A DNA stretch of 64,000 bases from Canibacter sp052085365 (GCA_052085365.1 JBQDFP010000004.1:60019-124018), one strand, 5' to 3'; counted from the stretch's first letter, positions 53,369 through 62,304 are shown. The notes: a model not told the origin generated them from the sequence alone. A program made the numbers and translations.

Positions 53369-55197
53369 ACACCACCATCGACCACACCTTGAACGCCGCA
53401 GGCATCACCGTGCAAGCGATCCGCGAGTTCGTGCAGGAATGGGCAACAATCACCACTCCCGCGCGAGTGGAAGTCGTCAGCGCGGCCGATGATGCCCGGC
53501 TCATCCAAGAGGCCCTGGATGCCGGTGAACTGCTCCGGGCTGGTGAGGGGCGCTACTATGCCAGGTCGCATGTGAACGACACGGCCCGGTCGGAAGCACG
53601 CACTGTCGTCGCGACCAGCAACCCGTCGGATCGTGGCGTCTACAACAACTGGCATCCCGCCAACGAAATCACCGCGACATTACGCGAGCGAATGCGTGCA
53701 GCCTCCGCAGGCAAGACCATGTATGTGGTGCCCTACCTCATGGCCGTACCCGGGACGCCCCTCGCCCCGTTTGCTGCCGGCGTGCAACTCACCGACGACC
53801 GCACCGTCGTGCTGCACATGATCCGTATGGCTCGCGTCGGCCTCCACCTATTCGACGACCTCGACGATCCCGACTTCTTCGTTCGTGGCGTGCATGTCAC
53901 CGGTGACCTCGACACCTTAAACCAGGGCACCCCCGAAGATCAGCGCCTCTTCGCCACAATCGCAGACCAGCGCACCATCCTGCACTACGGCTCCGCATAC
54001 GGTGGCAACGCGCTCCTCGGGAAAATCGCCCATGCTCTGCGTCTTGCCTCCTACGACGGTTGGGTATCCGGACGATTCCTTGCCGAGCAATTCCTGCTGC
54101 TCGGCATCGTCGACACCCACACGGAGCGCACCTATCACGTGTGCGGCGGGTTCCCCAGCGCCTCAGGCAAGACGAACCTCGCGATGACCCTGCCGCCTGA
54201 TGCTCTCGGGGACCGGTACCGGGTGGAGTTCTACGGCGACGATATCGCCTGGCTCTGGGCGGGAGACGACGGTCGGCTCTACGGCATGAACCCCGAAAAC
54301 GGGATCTTTGGTGTCGCGAAAGACACCAACGAAACCACGAACCCTGCAGCTGTCGATGCAATGGGCCCCGGAAGCGGTGCGATCTTCACGAACGTCGCCC
54401 GCCACGACCTCACCGGGGAGGTGTGGTGGGAAGGCAAAACCCCAGAGCCGCCAACGCAGATCGAAGGATGGCGCGACTGGGCCGGTCACCTCATCACCGA
54501 CCGCAACGAGCGCACGAGAAATGACCCCTGGGCACACCCGAACAGTAGATTCGCGACCGCACTCACCAACATCCCCACGCTCGCTCCTGCCGCTGACCAT
54601 CCCGCCGGAGTACCAATTGACGCGATCATCTTCGGTGGACGCACCAGTGACCGTGAACCCCTGATCCGCGCGATCACCGACCTCGCGGAGGGTGTCTACG
54701 ACGGACTCACCTTGGGTGCCGAGGCCACCTTCGCAGCCGAGGGCCTCGACGGGCAACTGCGCTATGACCCGATGTCCATGCGACCCTTCCTCTCCTACCC
54801 GGAAGGGGACTACGCCCAGCACTGGCTCTCCATCCTCGGCAAACTTGCCCACCCACCGATCTTCGCTCACGTCAATTGGTTCCAGCGAGATCCAGACGAT
54901 GGCCGCTACCTCTGGCCCGGGTACCGAGAGAACCTCCGTGCCCTCCTTTGGCTTATCGACCACCACCACGGACGCGCGAACGGGCAGCACACCCCCGTCG
55001 GTATCGTCCCCACACCTGACGAACTCAACCTCGAAGGGCTCAATCTCCGAGCGGGCGATCTTGACCGGCTGCTCCGTATCGACCATGCGCGATGGGGTGC
55101 TGAGATGCACCACCGTAGCGAGCATCTCGCCCAATTCCCGAACCTCCCCGAACCTATTCGTGACGTGCACAAACGCATCACCACGCAATTCGAATAG
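53365..55197 (+). CDS. pckG: divergent GTP-type phosphoenolpyruvate carboxykinase
   Basis: A 610-residue enzyme of normal family length that should interconvert oxaloacetate and PEP with GTP at an Mn site. Family blocks are clear: VYNNWHPANEI, ILHYGSAYGGNALLGKIAHA, the P-loop FPSASGKTNLAMT (residues 263-275), metal-site EFYGDDIAWLW, NPENGIFGVAKDTN and FQRDPDDGRYLWPGYRENLR. The normally invariant hyper-reactive Cys of PSACGKTN is Ser267 here, and the sequence departs from housekeeping PEPCK in many places. It is coupled to a PPOX-like protein, so it may be an accessory or stress isoenzyme. Activity is likely but not certain. Confidence 0.85.
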   Translation: MNTTIDHTLNAAGITVQAIREFVQEWATITTPARVEVVSAADDARLIQEALDAGELLRAGEGRYYARSHVNDTARSEARTVVATSNPSDRGVYNNWHPANEITATLRERMRAASAGKTMYVVPYLMAVPGTPLAPFAAGVQLTDDRTVVLHMIRMARVGLHLFDDLDDPDFFVRGVHVTGDLDTLNQGTPEDQRLFATIADQRTILHYGSAYGGNALLGKIAHALRLASYDGWVSGRFLAEQFLLLGIVDTHTERTYHVCGGFPSASGKTNLAMTLPPDALGDRYRVEFYGDDIAWLWAGDDGRLYGMNPENGIFGVAKDTNETTNPAAVDAMGPGSGAIFTNVARHDLTGEVWWEGKTPEPPTQIEGWRDWAGHLITDRNERTRNDPWAHPNSRFATALTNIPTLAPAADHPAGVPIDAIIFGGRTSDREPLIRAITDLAEGVYDGLTLGAEATFAAEGLDGQLRYDPMSMRPFLSYPEGDYAQHWLSILGKLAHPPIFAHVNWFQRDPDDGRYLWPGYRENLRALLWLIDHHHGRANGQHTPVGIVPTPDELNLEGLNLRAGDLDRLLRIDHARWGAEMHHRSEHLAQFPNLPEPIRDVHKRITTQFE

Positions 55198-55268
55198 CAG
55201 TGAGTTCAGTCACCTCAAGAACAAAGTTCGCGGCTGCTTGAACATTCAAATCGATTGCTATGCTTCAT

Positions 55269-55282
55269 AACTACGACACTCC
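55269..55282. promoter_or_regulatory. candidate MntR-type operator before the metal ABC importer
   Basis: AACTACGACACTCC, 38 bases before the lipoprotein start; shares its first 11 bases with 60301-60314 and 10 of those 11 with 52615-52628. Confidence 0.45.
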
Positions 55283-55320
55283 AAACAAATAAGTTGCCTA
55301 AATAAAGAGAAAGATGTTCA

Positions 55321-56271
55321 ATGCGCACTCAATCACGACTCATTGCCGGCCTGGGAGTCGTGGCGGCAGCCGCGCTCCTGATCACAGGTTGCTCCGCCAC
55401 CCCGCAAGAGAGCAGTAGTGACGAGCCGCTCACGGTGTATGCGACTACCGGGTATCTCGCAGATGCGGTCGTGAATATTGCCCCCGACGCTGTGGTCACC
55501 ACGATGGTCGGGCCCGGCGGAGACCCACACACATACCAGCCGTCGACCCGGGACATCGAGAAGATTCAGAGCGCCGATGTGGTTCTGTGGAATGGACTGT
55601 ATCTGGAAGCACAGATGATCGACCTGTTGGAGAGCCGCGGGGATCGTCAGCTCGCAGTAGGCGATGAACTCCCGGAGGATCTGCTGCTCGCGTGGCCGGA
55701 GACCGACGATGCGGGTAACCCGCTGCACGACCCGCATGTCTGGAACAGCCCCGAAGCGTGGTCACTTGTCGTCGGCTATGTGGCTGACAAGCTCGGCGAG
55801 ATCGATCCCGACAACGCCGCGAAATACCAGGCGAACGCGACGGCGTATCAGGAGCAGATCGCTGAGGCTGCCAGCGAAGTCGAAGCACTTCTCGCGACCG
55901 TGCCGGAGCCTCGGATCTTGATCACCGGCCACGACGCATTCAACTACTTCGGTGACACCTATGACCTCACCGTGCATGCGACCGACTTCGTCTCCACCGA
56001 GGCAGCTTTGAGTGCGGGAGAACTATCAGAGCTGGCGAAGATGATCGCCGACAACAAGGTGCCGGTGATTTTCCAAGACAACCAAGCCAACCCGCAAGCC
56101 ATCACGAGCCTGCAAGAAGCAATTCGAGCGCTCGGCTGGGAGGTCGAGATCTCCGATGAGGAACTCTACGCAGACTCCCTCGGTGCAGATCCCGGAGTCG
56201 ACACCTACCTCGGCGTCTTCCTCCATAACGCACACGCTGTTTCAGACGCCCTCGGACAGGAGGCGCAGTGA
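55321..56271 (+). CDS. mntA: Mn/Zn ABC importer, substrate-binding lipoprotein (TroA/MntA type)
   Basis: A 316-residue cluster A-I binding protein. Signal peptide with lipobox LITGC, lipidated at Cys24. Metal ligands read as His70 (GPGGDPHTYQPSTRDI), His139 (DPHVWNSPEAW) and His204 (ITGHDAFNYFG). A fourth acidic ligand is expected near the FQDNQANPQ block. The three-His set is like TroA, which takes Mn, Zn or Fe, so Mn is inferred from neighbours (MntR-like gene, Mn enzymes) and not proven. No His-rich loop is present. First gene of a four-gene overlapping operon. Confidence 0.88.
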   Translation: MRTQSRLIAGLGVVAAAALLITGCSATPQESSSDEPLTVYATTGYLADAVVNIAPDAVVTTMVGPGGDPHTYQPSTRDIEKIQSADVVLWNGLYLEAQMIDLLESRGDRQLAVGDELPEDLLLAWPETDDAGNPLHDPHVWNSPEAWSLVVGYVADKLGEIDPDNAAKYQANATAYQEQIAEAASEVEALLATVPEPRILITGHDAFNYFGDTYDLTVHATDFVSTEAALSAGELSELAKMIADNKVPVIFQDNQANPQAITSLQEAIRALGWEVEISDEELYADSLGADPGVDTYLGVFLHNAHAVSDALGQEAQ

Positions 56272-57065
56272 CCGACACTATGACAACATCCACCACACCC
56301 ACCACGTCCCCCAGACAAAACATCCAGCTTGCGTGTTCGACGGAGAACCTGTCGGTCGCGTACCGGGACGATCCGGTGCTGCGCGGCGTCGATTTTCGCG
56401 TCCCGCAGGGGGTCGTAATGGGGATCGTGGGGCCGAACGGGGCCGGGAAATCGACCCTGATCAAGGCGATGCTCGGGCTCGTGAAACCCCTCACCGGGTC
56501 GAGTGAGTTCTTCGGCAGCCCGCTCGCACGAGTACGGCAGCGCGTCGGATACATGCCCCAGTCCACAAGCGTAGACTGGGACTTCCCGACCACCGTTCTC
56601 GACGTGGTCACGATGGGCACCTACGGCTCCCTCGGCTGGCTCCGCCGCCCCGGAAAAATCGAACGCGCCCGCGCTGTCGAAGCGCTGGAGCAGACCGGGA
56701 TCCCCGACCTTGCCGCGCGTCAGATCGGCGAGCTTTCTGGTGGGCAGCGCCAGCGCGTTTTTCTCGCACGTACCCTCGTGCAGGCACCGGACCTGTACTT
56801 CATGGACGAACCGTTCCAAGGTATCGATGCCAAAAGTCAGCAGGCGATCGTCGGCGTACTGCATTCCCTGCGCGCACAAGGCAAGACGGTGGTCATTGTG
56901 CACCACGACCTCGCCACAGTGCGCGATTATTGCGACCACGTGACCCTGCTGAACCGCCGGATCGTCGCCACCGGACCTGCAGAAGAATCGTTCACGAAAA
57001 ACAATATTCGCACCGCCTACGACGTCACCGCCGAAGACGACGCCTTCCTCGAGTTCACCTCATGA
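56268..57065 (+). CDS. mntB: Mn/Zn ABC importer, ATPase
   Basis: A 265-residue ABC ATPase: Walker A GPNGAGKSTLIKAMLGL, signature LSGGQRQRVFLARTLVQ, Walker B YFMDEPFQGID, switch His in VIVHHDLATVRDYC. The start is a GTG overlapping the mntA stop (GTGA), with AGGAGG just upstream. Y-loop MPQSTSVDWDFPTTVLD is typical of metal importers. Confidence 0.93.
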   Translation: MTDTMTTSTTPTTSPRQNIQLACSTENLSVAYRDDPVLRGVDFRVPQGVVMGIVGPNGAGKSTLIKAMLGLVKPLTGSSEFFGSPLARVRQRVGYMPQSTSVDWDFPTTVLDVVTMGTYGSLGWLRRPGKIERARAVEALEQTGIPDLAARQIGELSGGQRQRVFLARTLVQAPDLYFMDEPFQGIDAKSQQAIVGVLHSLRAQGKTVVIVHHDLATVRDYCDHVTLLNRRIVATGPAEESFTKNNIRTAYDVTAEDDAFLEFTS

Positions 57066-57997
57066 GCCCGATAGAGTTTTTCGACAACCACACCTACCGC
57101 ATGGTGTTATTCGGGACGATGACGATCGGCCTGGTTGCAGGGGCGCTCGGCAGCTTCGCGTACCTGCGCAAGCAATCCCTCATCAGCGACGTCATCTCCC
57201 ACGCCGCACTCCCCGGCACGCTGCTAGCATTCCTGACCGCTGTCGTGGTGCTCGGCACCGATGGACGCAACATGATTACGTTGATCATCGGCGCAGTCAT
57301 CATCGGCACCATCGCGGTGATGTTCGCCAACGGCACCACACGCACCTCAAAGATTCGCATCGACACCGCGATGGCGGTATCCCTGACGATCTTCTTCGGT
57401 GCGGGCATGCTCCTCATGCGGATCATCGCCAATGGAGCCTTTCCCGGCAAAGGCGGCATCCAGGACTACCTCTTCGGCAACGCCTCCGTGATCACGATCG
57501 CCGACCTCACCACCAGCATCACCGTCGGTGCCCTCGCATTGGTGCTCATGGTCGTGTTCTGGAAAGAGTTCGCGCTCCGCACCTTTGACCCCGACCATGC
57601 CACCGTGCTCGGATTCCGCGCCCGCACGATCGACACGCTCATGTTCACCACGATCGTCATCGCCACCGTGATCGGGGTCAAAGCCGTCGGGCTCGTGCTC
57701 ATGGTCGCATTCGTCGTCACCCCAACCGCCGCCGCACGGCAATGGACACGTACCCTGCCCAGCATGGTGGCACTTTCTGCCGTCTTCGGCGCGGCAGGCA
57801 GCGGGATCGGCGCGTACCTGTCGATCGCATTCGGCAACATCCCCACCGGGCCGCTGATCGTGCTCACCCTGTTCACCATCTTCGTGGTTTCTCTGCTATT
57901 TTCCCCGCGCCGCAGCATCATTACCCGCGTCCTCTCGCGCAGACGCGCCCGCACCATGCTGAAGCAGGAACTCCTCTTGGAAAGGACCGCGCGATGA
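57062..57997 (+). CDS. mntC: Mn/Zn ABC importer, permease 1
   Basis: A 311-residue ABC-3 family permease with about eight helices. RMVLFGTMTIGLVAGALGSF begins helix 1, SDVISHAALPGTLLAFL is the conserved metal-pathway and coupling region, and VGLVLMVAFVVTPTAAARQW is a late family block. The ATG overlaps the ATPase stop (ATGA); the longer ORF reading is an artefact. A basic C-terminal tail (RVLSRRRARTMLKQELLLER) reaches into the cytosol. Confidence 0.92.
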   Translation: MSPIEFFDNHTYRMVLFGTMTIGLVAGALGSFAYLRKQSLISDVISHAALPGTLLAFLTAVVVLGTDGRNMITLIIGAVIIGTIAVMFANGTTRTSKIRIDTAMAVSLTIFFGAGMLLMRIIANGAFPGKGGIQDYLFGNASVITIADLTTSITVGALALVLMVVFWKEFALRTFDPDHATVLGFRARTIDTLMFTTIVIATVIGVKAVGLVLMVAFVVTPTAAARQWTRTLPSMVALSAVFGAAGSGIGAYLSIAFGNIPTGPLIVLTLFTIFVVSLLFSPRRSIITRVLSRRRARTMLKQELLLERTAR

Positions 57998-58881
57998 GTT
58001 TCGCCATTGGCACTATGCTGCTTGCCGTCGTTACCGCCGTCGCTTGCGCGCTCCCCGGTACCTTCGTGGTGCTGCGTCGCGGGTCGATGCTCGTCGACGC
58101 AATCGCCCACTCCGTGCTCCCCGGCATCGTTGTCGGCTACTTCATCACCCGCAACTTCGACTCACCCCTCCTCATCATCGGGTCCGCCCTCGCAGGCCTG
58201 CTGGTGGTCCTCGGCGCAGAATGGCTCTCCCGCACCGGCCTCCTCACCGGGGACGCCCCGCAGGGACTCATCTTCCCCGCCCTGTTCAGCGGCGGGGTGA
58301 TCTTGGTGAGCATGAACTTCGCGAACATCCACCTCGACACTCACATGGTGCTCGCAGGCGACCTCAACATCGCCGCGTTCCGACATCTGATCATCGGCGG
58401 TGTTTCCGTAGGCCCGTCTTACATGTACGTGATGCTCGCGGTCCTGCTCGTCAACGTCATCTTCCTCACCGTGTTCTACTCGAAGCTCAAGGTAACCACG
58501 TTCGACTCCGAGTTCGCGAGCAGCCTCGGCATTCGCACCGGACTCATCAACACCGCGTTCATGTTCCTCGTCTCGGTGACTGTCACCGCCGCGTTCAACG
58601 CATCGGGCGCGATCCTCGTGATCGCACTCGTTGTCGTGCCGCCCGCCACGGCCTACCTGCTTAGTACGCGCCTTCCCGTGATGATGACGCTCACCGTGAT
58701 CATCGCCACTGTTGGTGCGGTGGCAGGCTTTTGGGTCGCGTACATTCTCGATGCCGCCACCAGCGCAGGGATGGCCGTGTTCTACGGGATCATGTTCGCT
58801 GCCGTGCTGGCAGGCACACGGCTTGCACAACGCCGAAGACAACTCGCACACCACGAGATCTCAGCACTAGCCTCCGCGTAA
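57994..58881 (+). CDS. mntD: Mn/Zn ABC importer, permease 2
   Basis: A 295-residue second ABC-3 permease: AVACALPGTFVVLRRGSMLV, DAIAHSVLPGIVVGYF and FNASGAILVIALVVVPPATA match the paired permease type seen in four-gene sitABCD/mntABCD operons. It starts with an ATG overlapping the previous stop. Both permeases appear intact and probably form a heterodimer. Confidence 0.92.
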   Translation: MSFAIGTMLLAVVTAVACALPGTFVVLRRGSMLVDAIAHSVLPGIVVGYFITRNFDSPLLIIGSALAGLLVVLGAEWLSRTGLLTGDAPQGLIFPALFSGGVILVSMNFANIHLDTHMVLAGDLNIAAFRHLIIGGVSVGPSYMYVMLAVLLVNVIFLTVFYSKLKVTTFDSEFASSLGIRTGLINTAFMFLVSVTVTAAFNASGAILVIALVVVPPATAYLLSTRLPVMMTLTVIIATVGAVAGFWVAYILDAATSAGMAVFYGIMFAAVLAGTRLAQRRRQLAHHEISALASA

Positions 58882-58909
58882 ACCGGGCCTCCCGACTTGA
58901 CATCAGACC

Positions 58910-59566
58910 ATGCAGGAGAACACCGCGATTCAATACTTGAAAGCAATTTGGCATCTTCAAGAACACGACCGCGCCCCCGCCAGCGTCACCGCCCTCACCC
59001 ACCGTCTCGCCAGAGCCCCGGCCACCGTCTCGCAGGCCATCAAAGGACTGAGCGAGGCGGGCCTCATCCGCCACGAACGGTACGGCCCCGTCGATCTGAC
59101 CGACGAGGGCCGCAGGGTCACGCTCGTCGCGATCCGACACGAGCGAATAGCGCGTTCATTTCTGTGCAAGGTGCTCGGCATACCCTGGCCAAATATTGCG
59201 GAGGAAGCGGCAGGGATCAGTCTTGCCCTCACGAACGAGCTCGCGGAGCGCATGCTCCAGAAGGCGGGATCACCTGCTGTCGATCCTTACGGGCACCCCA
59301 TCCCAGATATCACCGGCCACCTCAGTAAGGTTTCCGATGCCACTTTGAAGAGCCACTCCGTAGCAGTAGATCTGCGTATCACGCGAGTAGTGGAAGGTGA
59401 TCGCGAACTCCTTGAACGTTTCCAGATGCTTGGTCTTACCCCCGACTCGCCCGCGCAGGTCTTACACATCGATCACGCAACCGGTGTCGTTGAGCTGGAC
59501 ACCTCGACCGGGAAAGCAAGCCTGGGACTTACCGTCGCTGGTCAGATATACGCTGTCACTGCCTAA
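58910..59566 (+). CDS. DtxR/MntR-fold regulator lacking the metal ligands
   Basis: A 218-residue paralogue with DtxR architecture: winged HTH (ALTHRLARAPATVSQAIKGL), dimerisation helices, and a C-terminal FeoA/SH3-like domain (VVELDTSTGKASLGLTVAGQ). Aligned with the neighbouring regulator at 59601-60278, every ligand position has changed: His82 to Glu78, Glu86 to Arg82, His101 to Ala97, Asp105 to Ala101, Glu108 to Ser104, His109 to Leu105 (EEAAGISLAL instead of EEADMLEHAV). It may act without metal, sense something else, or be drifting. It lies 29 bases after mntD, probably in the same operon. No good ribosome-binding site. Confidence 0.8.
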   Translation: MQENTAIQYLKAIWHLQEHDRAPASVTALTHRLARAPATVSQAIKGLSEAGLIRHERYGPVDLTDEGRRVTLVAIRHERIARSFLCKVLGIPWPNIAEEAAGISLALTNELAERMLQKAGSPAVDPYGHPIPDITGHLSKVSDATLKSHSVAVDLRITRVVEGDRELLERFQMLGLTPDSPAQVLHIDHATGVVELDTSTGKASLGLTVAGQIYAVTA

Positions 59567-59600
59567 GCGGCAACAGATCGGCTCACCCCGACGCACACCA

Positions 59601-60278
59601 CTATTCGAGCATCGCCACCCAGACCGCATCCGTCGCAGAACGTCCAAGCGGCAGCACCGCTTCGTGTTCCACGACAGCCACCTCGAGCGTGTCCGTGTAG
59701 GGAGCCGCGGCTCTCGTCTCCAGAACGGTCCCGTACACGATGCCATGATCCGCGAAAAACTGCAGCAGCTCCGAGTCATCGTCAGAGATCCGCTCTACCC
59801 GAACCCGTGCCCCCGCGCCGACGCTCGTGAGCAGCACCGCATCGGGCCTCGTCACCGTCCCGTCCGCCGCAGGAATCGGGTCACCGTGTGGGTCGCGCTC
59901 CGGATATCCGAGAAGCTCATCGATGCGGTCAATCATGAAATCCGACACGGCATGCTCAAGCATGTCCGCCTCTTCATGCACCTGATCCCACCGATACCGC
60001 AACACCTCGACCAGAAACGACTCGATCAGTCGATGCCGACGCACCATCGTCACCGCATGGGAACGGCCCTCCGGCGTCAAGCTCACCGCACTGTAGCGGG
60101 CATGCTCCAGCAGGCCTTGCGTACTGAGCTTCCGGATCGCATCCGACGCTGTCGACAACGCGACCCCCGTGCGTGCCGCGACCATCGACGCGGTCACCGG
60201 AACATCGGACCACTCCCCAAGACTCCACACCGCCTTGAGATAGTTCTGAGTACTCTCCGACAACGTAGACACCGACAT
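59601..60278 (-). CDS. mntR: MntR-type manganese-responsive repressor (DtxR family)
   Basis: A 225-residue metalloregulator: LSESTQNYLKAVWSLGEWSD, winged HTH (RTGVALSTASDAIRKLSTQG), metal-site helices with His82, Glu86, His101, Asp105, Glu108 and His109 (VHEEADMLEHAVSD), and a C-terminal FeoA/SH3 domain. Asp where iron-sensing DtxR has Cys points to Mn rather than Fe. It converges on the ligand-free paralogue. One copy of the shared 14-base motif lies about 20 bases upstream, suggesting autoregulation. Confidence 0.88.
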   Translation of the reverse strand: MSVSTLSESTQNYLKAVWSLGEWSDVPVTASMVAARTGVALSTASDAIRKLSTQGLLEHARYSAVSLTPEGRSHAVTMVRRHRLIESFLVEVLRYRWDQVHEEADMLEHAVSDFMIDRIDELLGYPERDPHGDPIPAADGTVTRPDAVLLTSVGAGARVRVERISDDDSELLQFFADHGIVYGTVLETRAAAPYTDTLEVAVVEHEAVLPLGRSATDAVWVAMLE

Positions 60279-60300
60279 AACCGCAGTTTACCAAACATCA

Positions 60301-60314
60301 AACTACGACACGAC
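60301..60314. promoter_or_regulatory. candidate MntR-type operator upstream of mntR
   Basis: AACTACGACACGAC, in the 72-base gap between mntR and the methyltransferase gene, 23 bases before the mntR start. Confidence 0.45.
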
Positions 60315-60350
60315 GAAACTTTTCTGACCTATGCAGCTGTGTTGAGGCGA

Positions 60351-61427
60351 CTACCGATCTAGCCGTGACAGCACCAACGGTGCATAGGACGGGTCTTTCT
60401 CGATCCCGACTATCGAGCATCCGAGGCTCACTGCTGCCTCGATTGTCGTCCCCGACCCGGTGAATGGTTCCAGCACCACTCCTCCGGGCGGGGTGATGAG
60501 TGTGACCAGCCATCGCATCAACCCGAGCGGTTTCACAGTCGTGTGCGAAACCCCAAAAGCTCGAGGTCGTTCAGTCGTGGAAGGTTTGTGATCGAAGCGG
60601 AAGATTGGGAACTTCTTCGAAAGCGACTCGCCTTGCCATGTACCGGTCAACATATCCAGGGCATCAGCCTGAGAAAGGTCGAAGGCAACGTTTGTGGGCC
60701 ACCTGTTATCTGCGAATCGGGCACCGTCGATATTGATGCAACCCACCCCATGCGCGAGGACATTACGGATCGTATTTTCCTCCGGTGGTTTGCGGGCGAT
60801 GATGATCGGTTCAAACGCTGGCCGAAGCGCCGTACCCCATCCTTCCCACTGTTGCGCATCGTCGGTGACCGGCCTGCCTTTGGACAGCACCGTGCGGGTT
60901 GCACCGAGTACTCCGTCATGCTCAGAGTTCTGCACGGTACGGTCCTGGCGCTGCACACCATGGTGTTTGTCGATTGCGTGCGAGACGTCCATCGACTTCG
61001 GCATCCCCGTGGTGTGCAACCATGCAATCTGGTCACGGATCTCAAACCCTGCATTCTCAATCCCGCGCACCATCCGATGCCACGTGCGTGTACCACCGAA
61101 CGCCGCCACATACGCACCAGGCTTCAGCGCATGCAGTGCGCCCGCAGCCCACGCCGTGCACCACGTCTCGAACACCTCCGGCCCACGCATTGCACTCGTG
61201 TCGATGTGTGGAAGCGATTCGCGGAACCCGGTCGCGTCGTCCCAGGCCTGCCCATTGAAGCTCAGCCCGTATGGCGGGTCGGTAACGAGCGCGTCAATAC
61301 TGGCCGCGGGCAGGAGCGGGAGGAGGTCGACCGCATCCCCGAGGTAGAGCGTAGCCCGTTCATTAGCGAACACTGGTTCAGGCAGTTCGGTTAGGCGCGC
61401 GGTGGGCGACGGTGTGAGGTCTGGCAT
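60351..61427 (-). CDS. site-specific DNA methyltransferase (N6-adenine or N4-cytosine)
   Basis: A 358-residue AdoMet-dependent DNA methyltransferase of the beta-class order: catalytic motif IV TDPPYGLSF (Asp50-Pro-Pro-Tyr) comes first, and the AdoMet motif I VLEPFTGSGTTIEAAVSLGC lies near the C-terminus. HTTGMPKSMDVSHAIDKHHG and SHTTVKPLGLMRWLVTL are conserved in orphan methylases of actinobacterial phages and ICEs. No restriction endonuclease gene is adjacent, so it is probably an orphan or anti-restriction enzyme. The start at 61427 has GGGAG upstream. Recognition sequence unknown. Confidence 0.88.
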   Translation of the reverse strand: MPDLTPSPTARLTELPEPVFANERATLYLGDAVDLLPLLPAASIDALVTDPPYGLSFNGQAWDDATGFRESLPHIDTSAMRGPEVFETWCTAWAAGALHALKPGAYVAAFGGTRTWHRMVRGIENAGFEIRDQIAWLHTTGMPKSMDVSHAIDKHHGVQRQDRTVQNSEHDGVLGATRTVLSKGRPVTDDAQQWEGWGTALRPAFEPIIIARKPPEENTIRNVLAHGVGCINIDGARFADNRWPTNVAFDLSQADALDMLTGTWQGESLSKKFPIFRFDHKPSTTERPRAFGVSHTTVKPLGLMRWLVTLITPPGGVVLEPFTGSGTTIEAAVSLGCSIVGIEKDPSYAPLVLSRLDR

Positions 61428-61724
61428 GACGTGGGCTCCCTGCTGTTTGGGGCTTGTTCGCCGCTGTGTGCGATGAACAGGCCCACCCAGCAGGTACGGG
61501 CCATCCCGAGGAGCCCCGAGCCCACACACCGCCACCGTGAACGACGCCCCAAGAACCGCTATTGGCCGCTTCGCGTCATCTGACGAACCCACCAGAATCT
61601 CGACGATACCCAGTGCTCAAGATCTCCCACACACGATCGGCAATCAACGACTGAGTAGGATTTATTCCATCAGGAATCGCAATTCAGGCCAGCGCTGATC
61701 ACATTTAGTGACTTGTTAAAGTCG
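61428..61724. other. non-coding gap between methyltransferase and AraC genes
   Basis: Nearly 300 bases with the methyltransferase promoter presumably near its left edge. I recognise nothing else in it. Confidence 0.4.
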
Positions 61725-62301
61725 TTAATTATTTGGTGTCGATGTGCCTTCTTTGCTGCGGTAGAAGTGGGCATAGACACTCGGAGTTTCTCCATATCGT
61801 TGTTTGAAGGCTCGCGAAGCGACCGAAGGGTCGTTCCAGCCCACTGCAGTAGCGATCTCAGCTGCCCCGAGTCTGGTGGTGGCGAGAAGCTCGGCCATTC
61901 GGTCTACTCGCAATATACGGAGGAATGTCGCGGGTGAGAGGCTGACTTGAGTTTTGAACAAACGCACCAATTGGGAGGTGGACAACGCCACTTTTCTAGC
62001 AAGCTCATCGATTCGCCAGACACGCCCCAGGTCGGCGCGCAACAGAGCAATTGCTGTGAGCACTTCCCGGCGCGATGGTACTCGCGCCGGGAAGATCTTC
62101 GCCTCACTAGACCGTTGCGCAATCCATGCCAAGGACGGTGTGAGGTGACGCATCACCGGAGCGGCGATCTGAAGGTGCTGCAGTTGCACCTCCTTACCTA
62201 ACGCACGACTTAAATGGTGGACCAAAGGGTGCGTGTCCGAGAGCCACCGCAATTGATCAGTCAAATAGTGGGGATGGATGTATAACGTGACCGTGCGTGC
62301 A

Positions 62302-62304
62302 TAC
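62302..62304. repeat. target-site duplication TAC (left)
   Basis: TAC borders the left inverted repeat and recurs at 63687-63689 after the right one; a 3-bp duplication is normal for IS3-family elements. Confidence 0.75.

Noticed and set aside
49835..55197. Many long open frames opposite nrdE, nrdF and pckG
   Set aside because: They are antisense shadows of high-GC codon use, Arg/Gly/Val-rich, without ribosome-binding sites.
60351..61427. Complete restriction-modification system
   Set aside because: No endonuclease gene lies on either side; only the methyltransferase is supportable.
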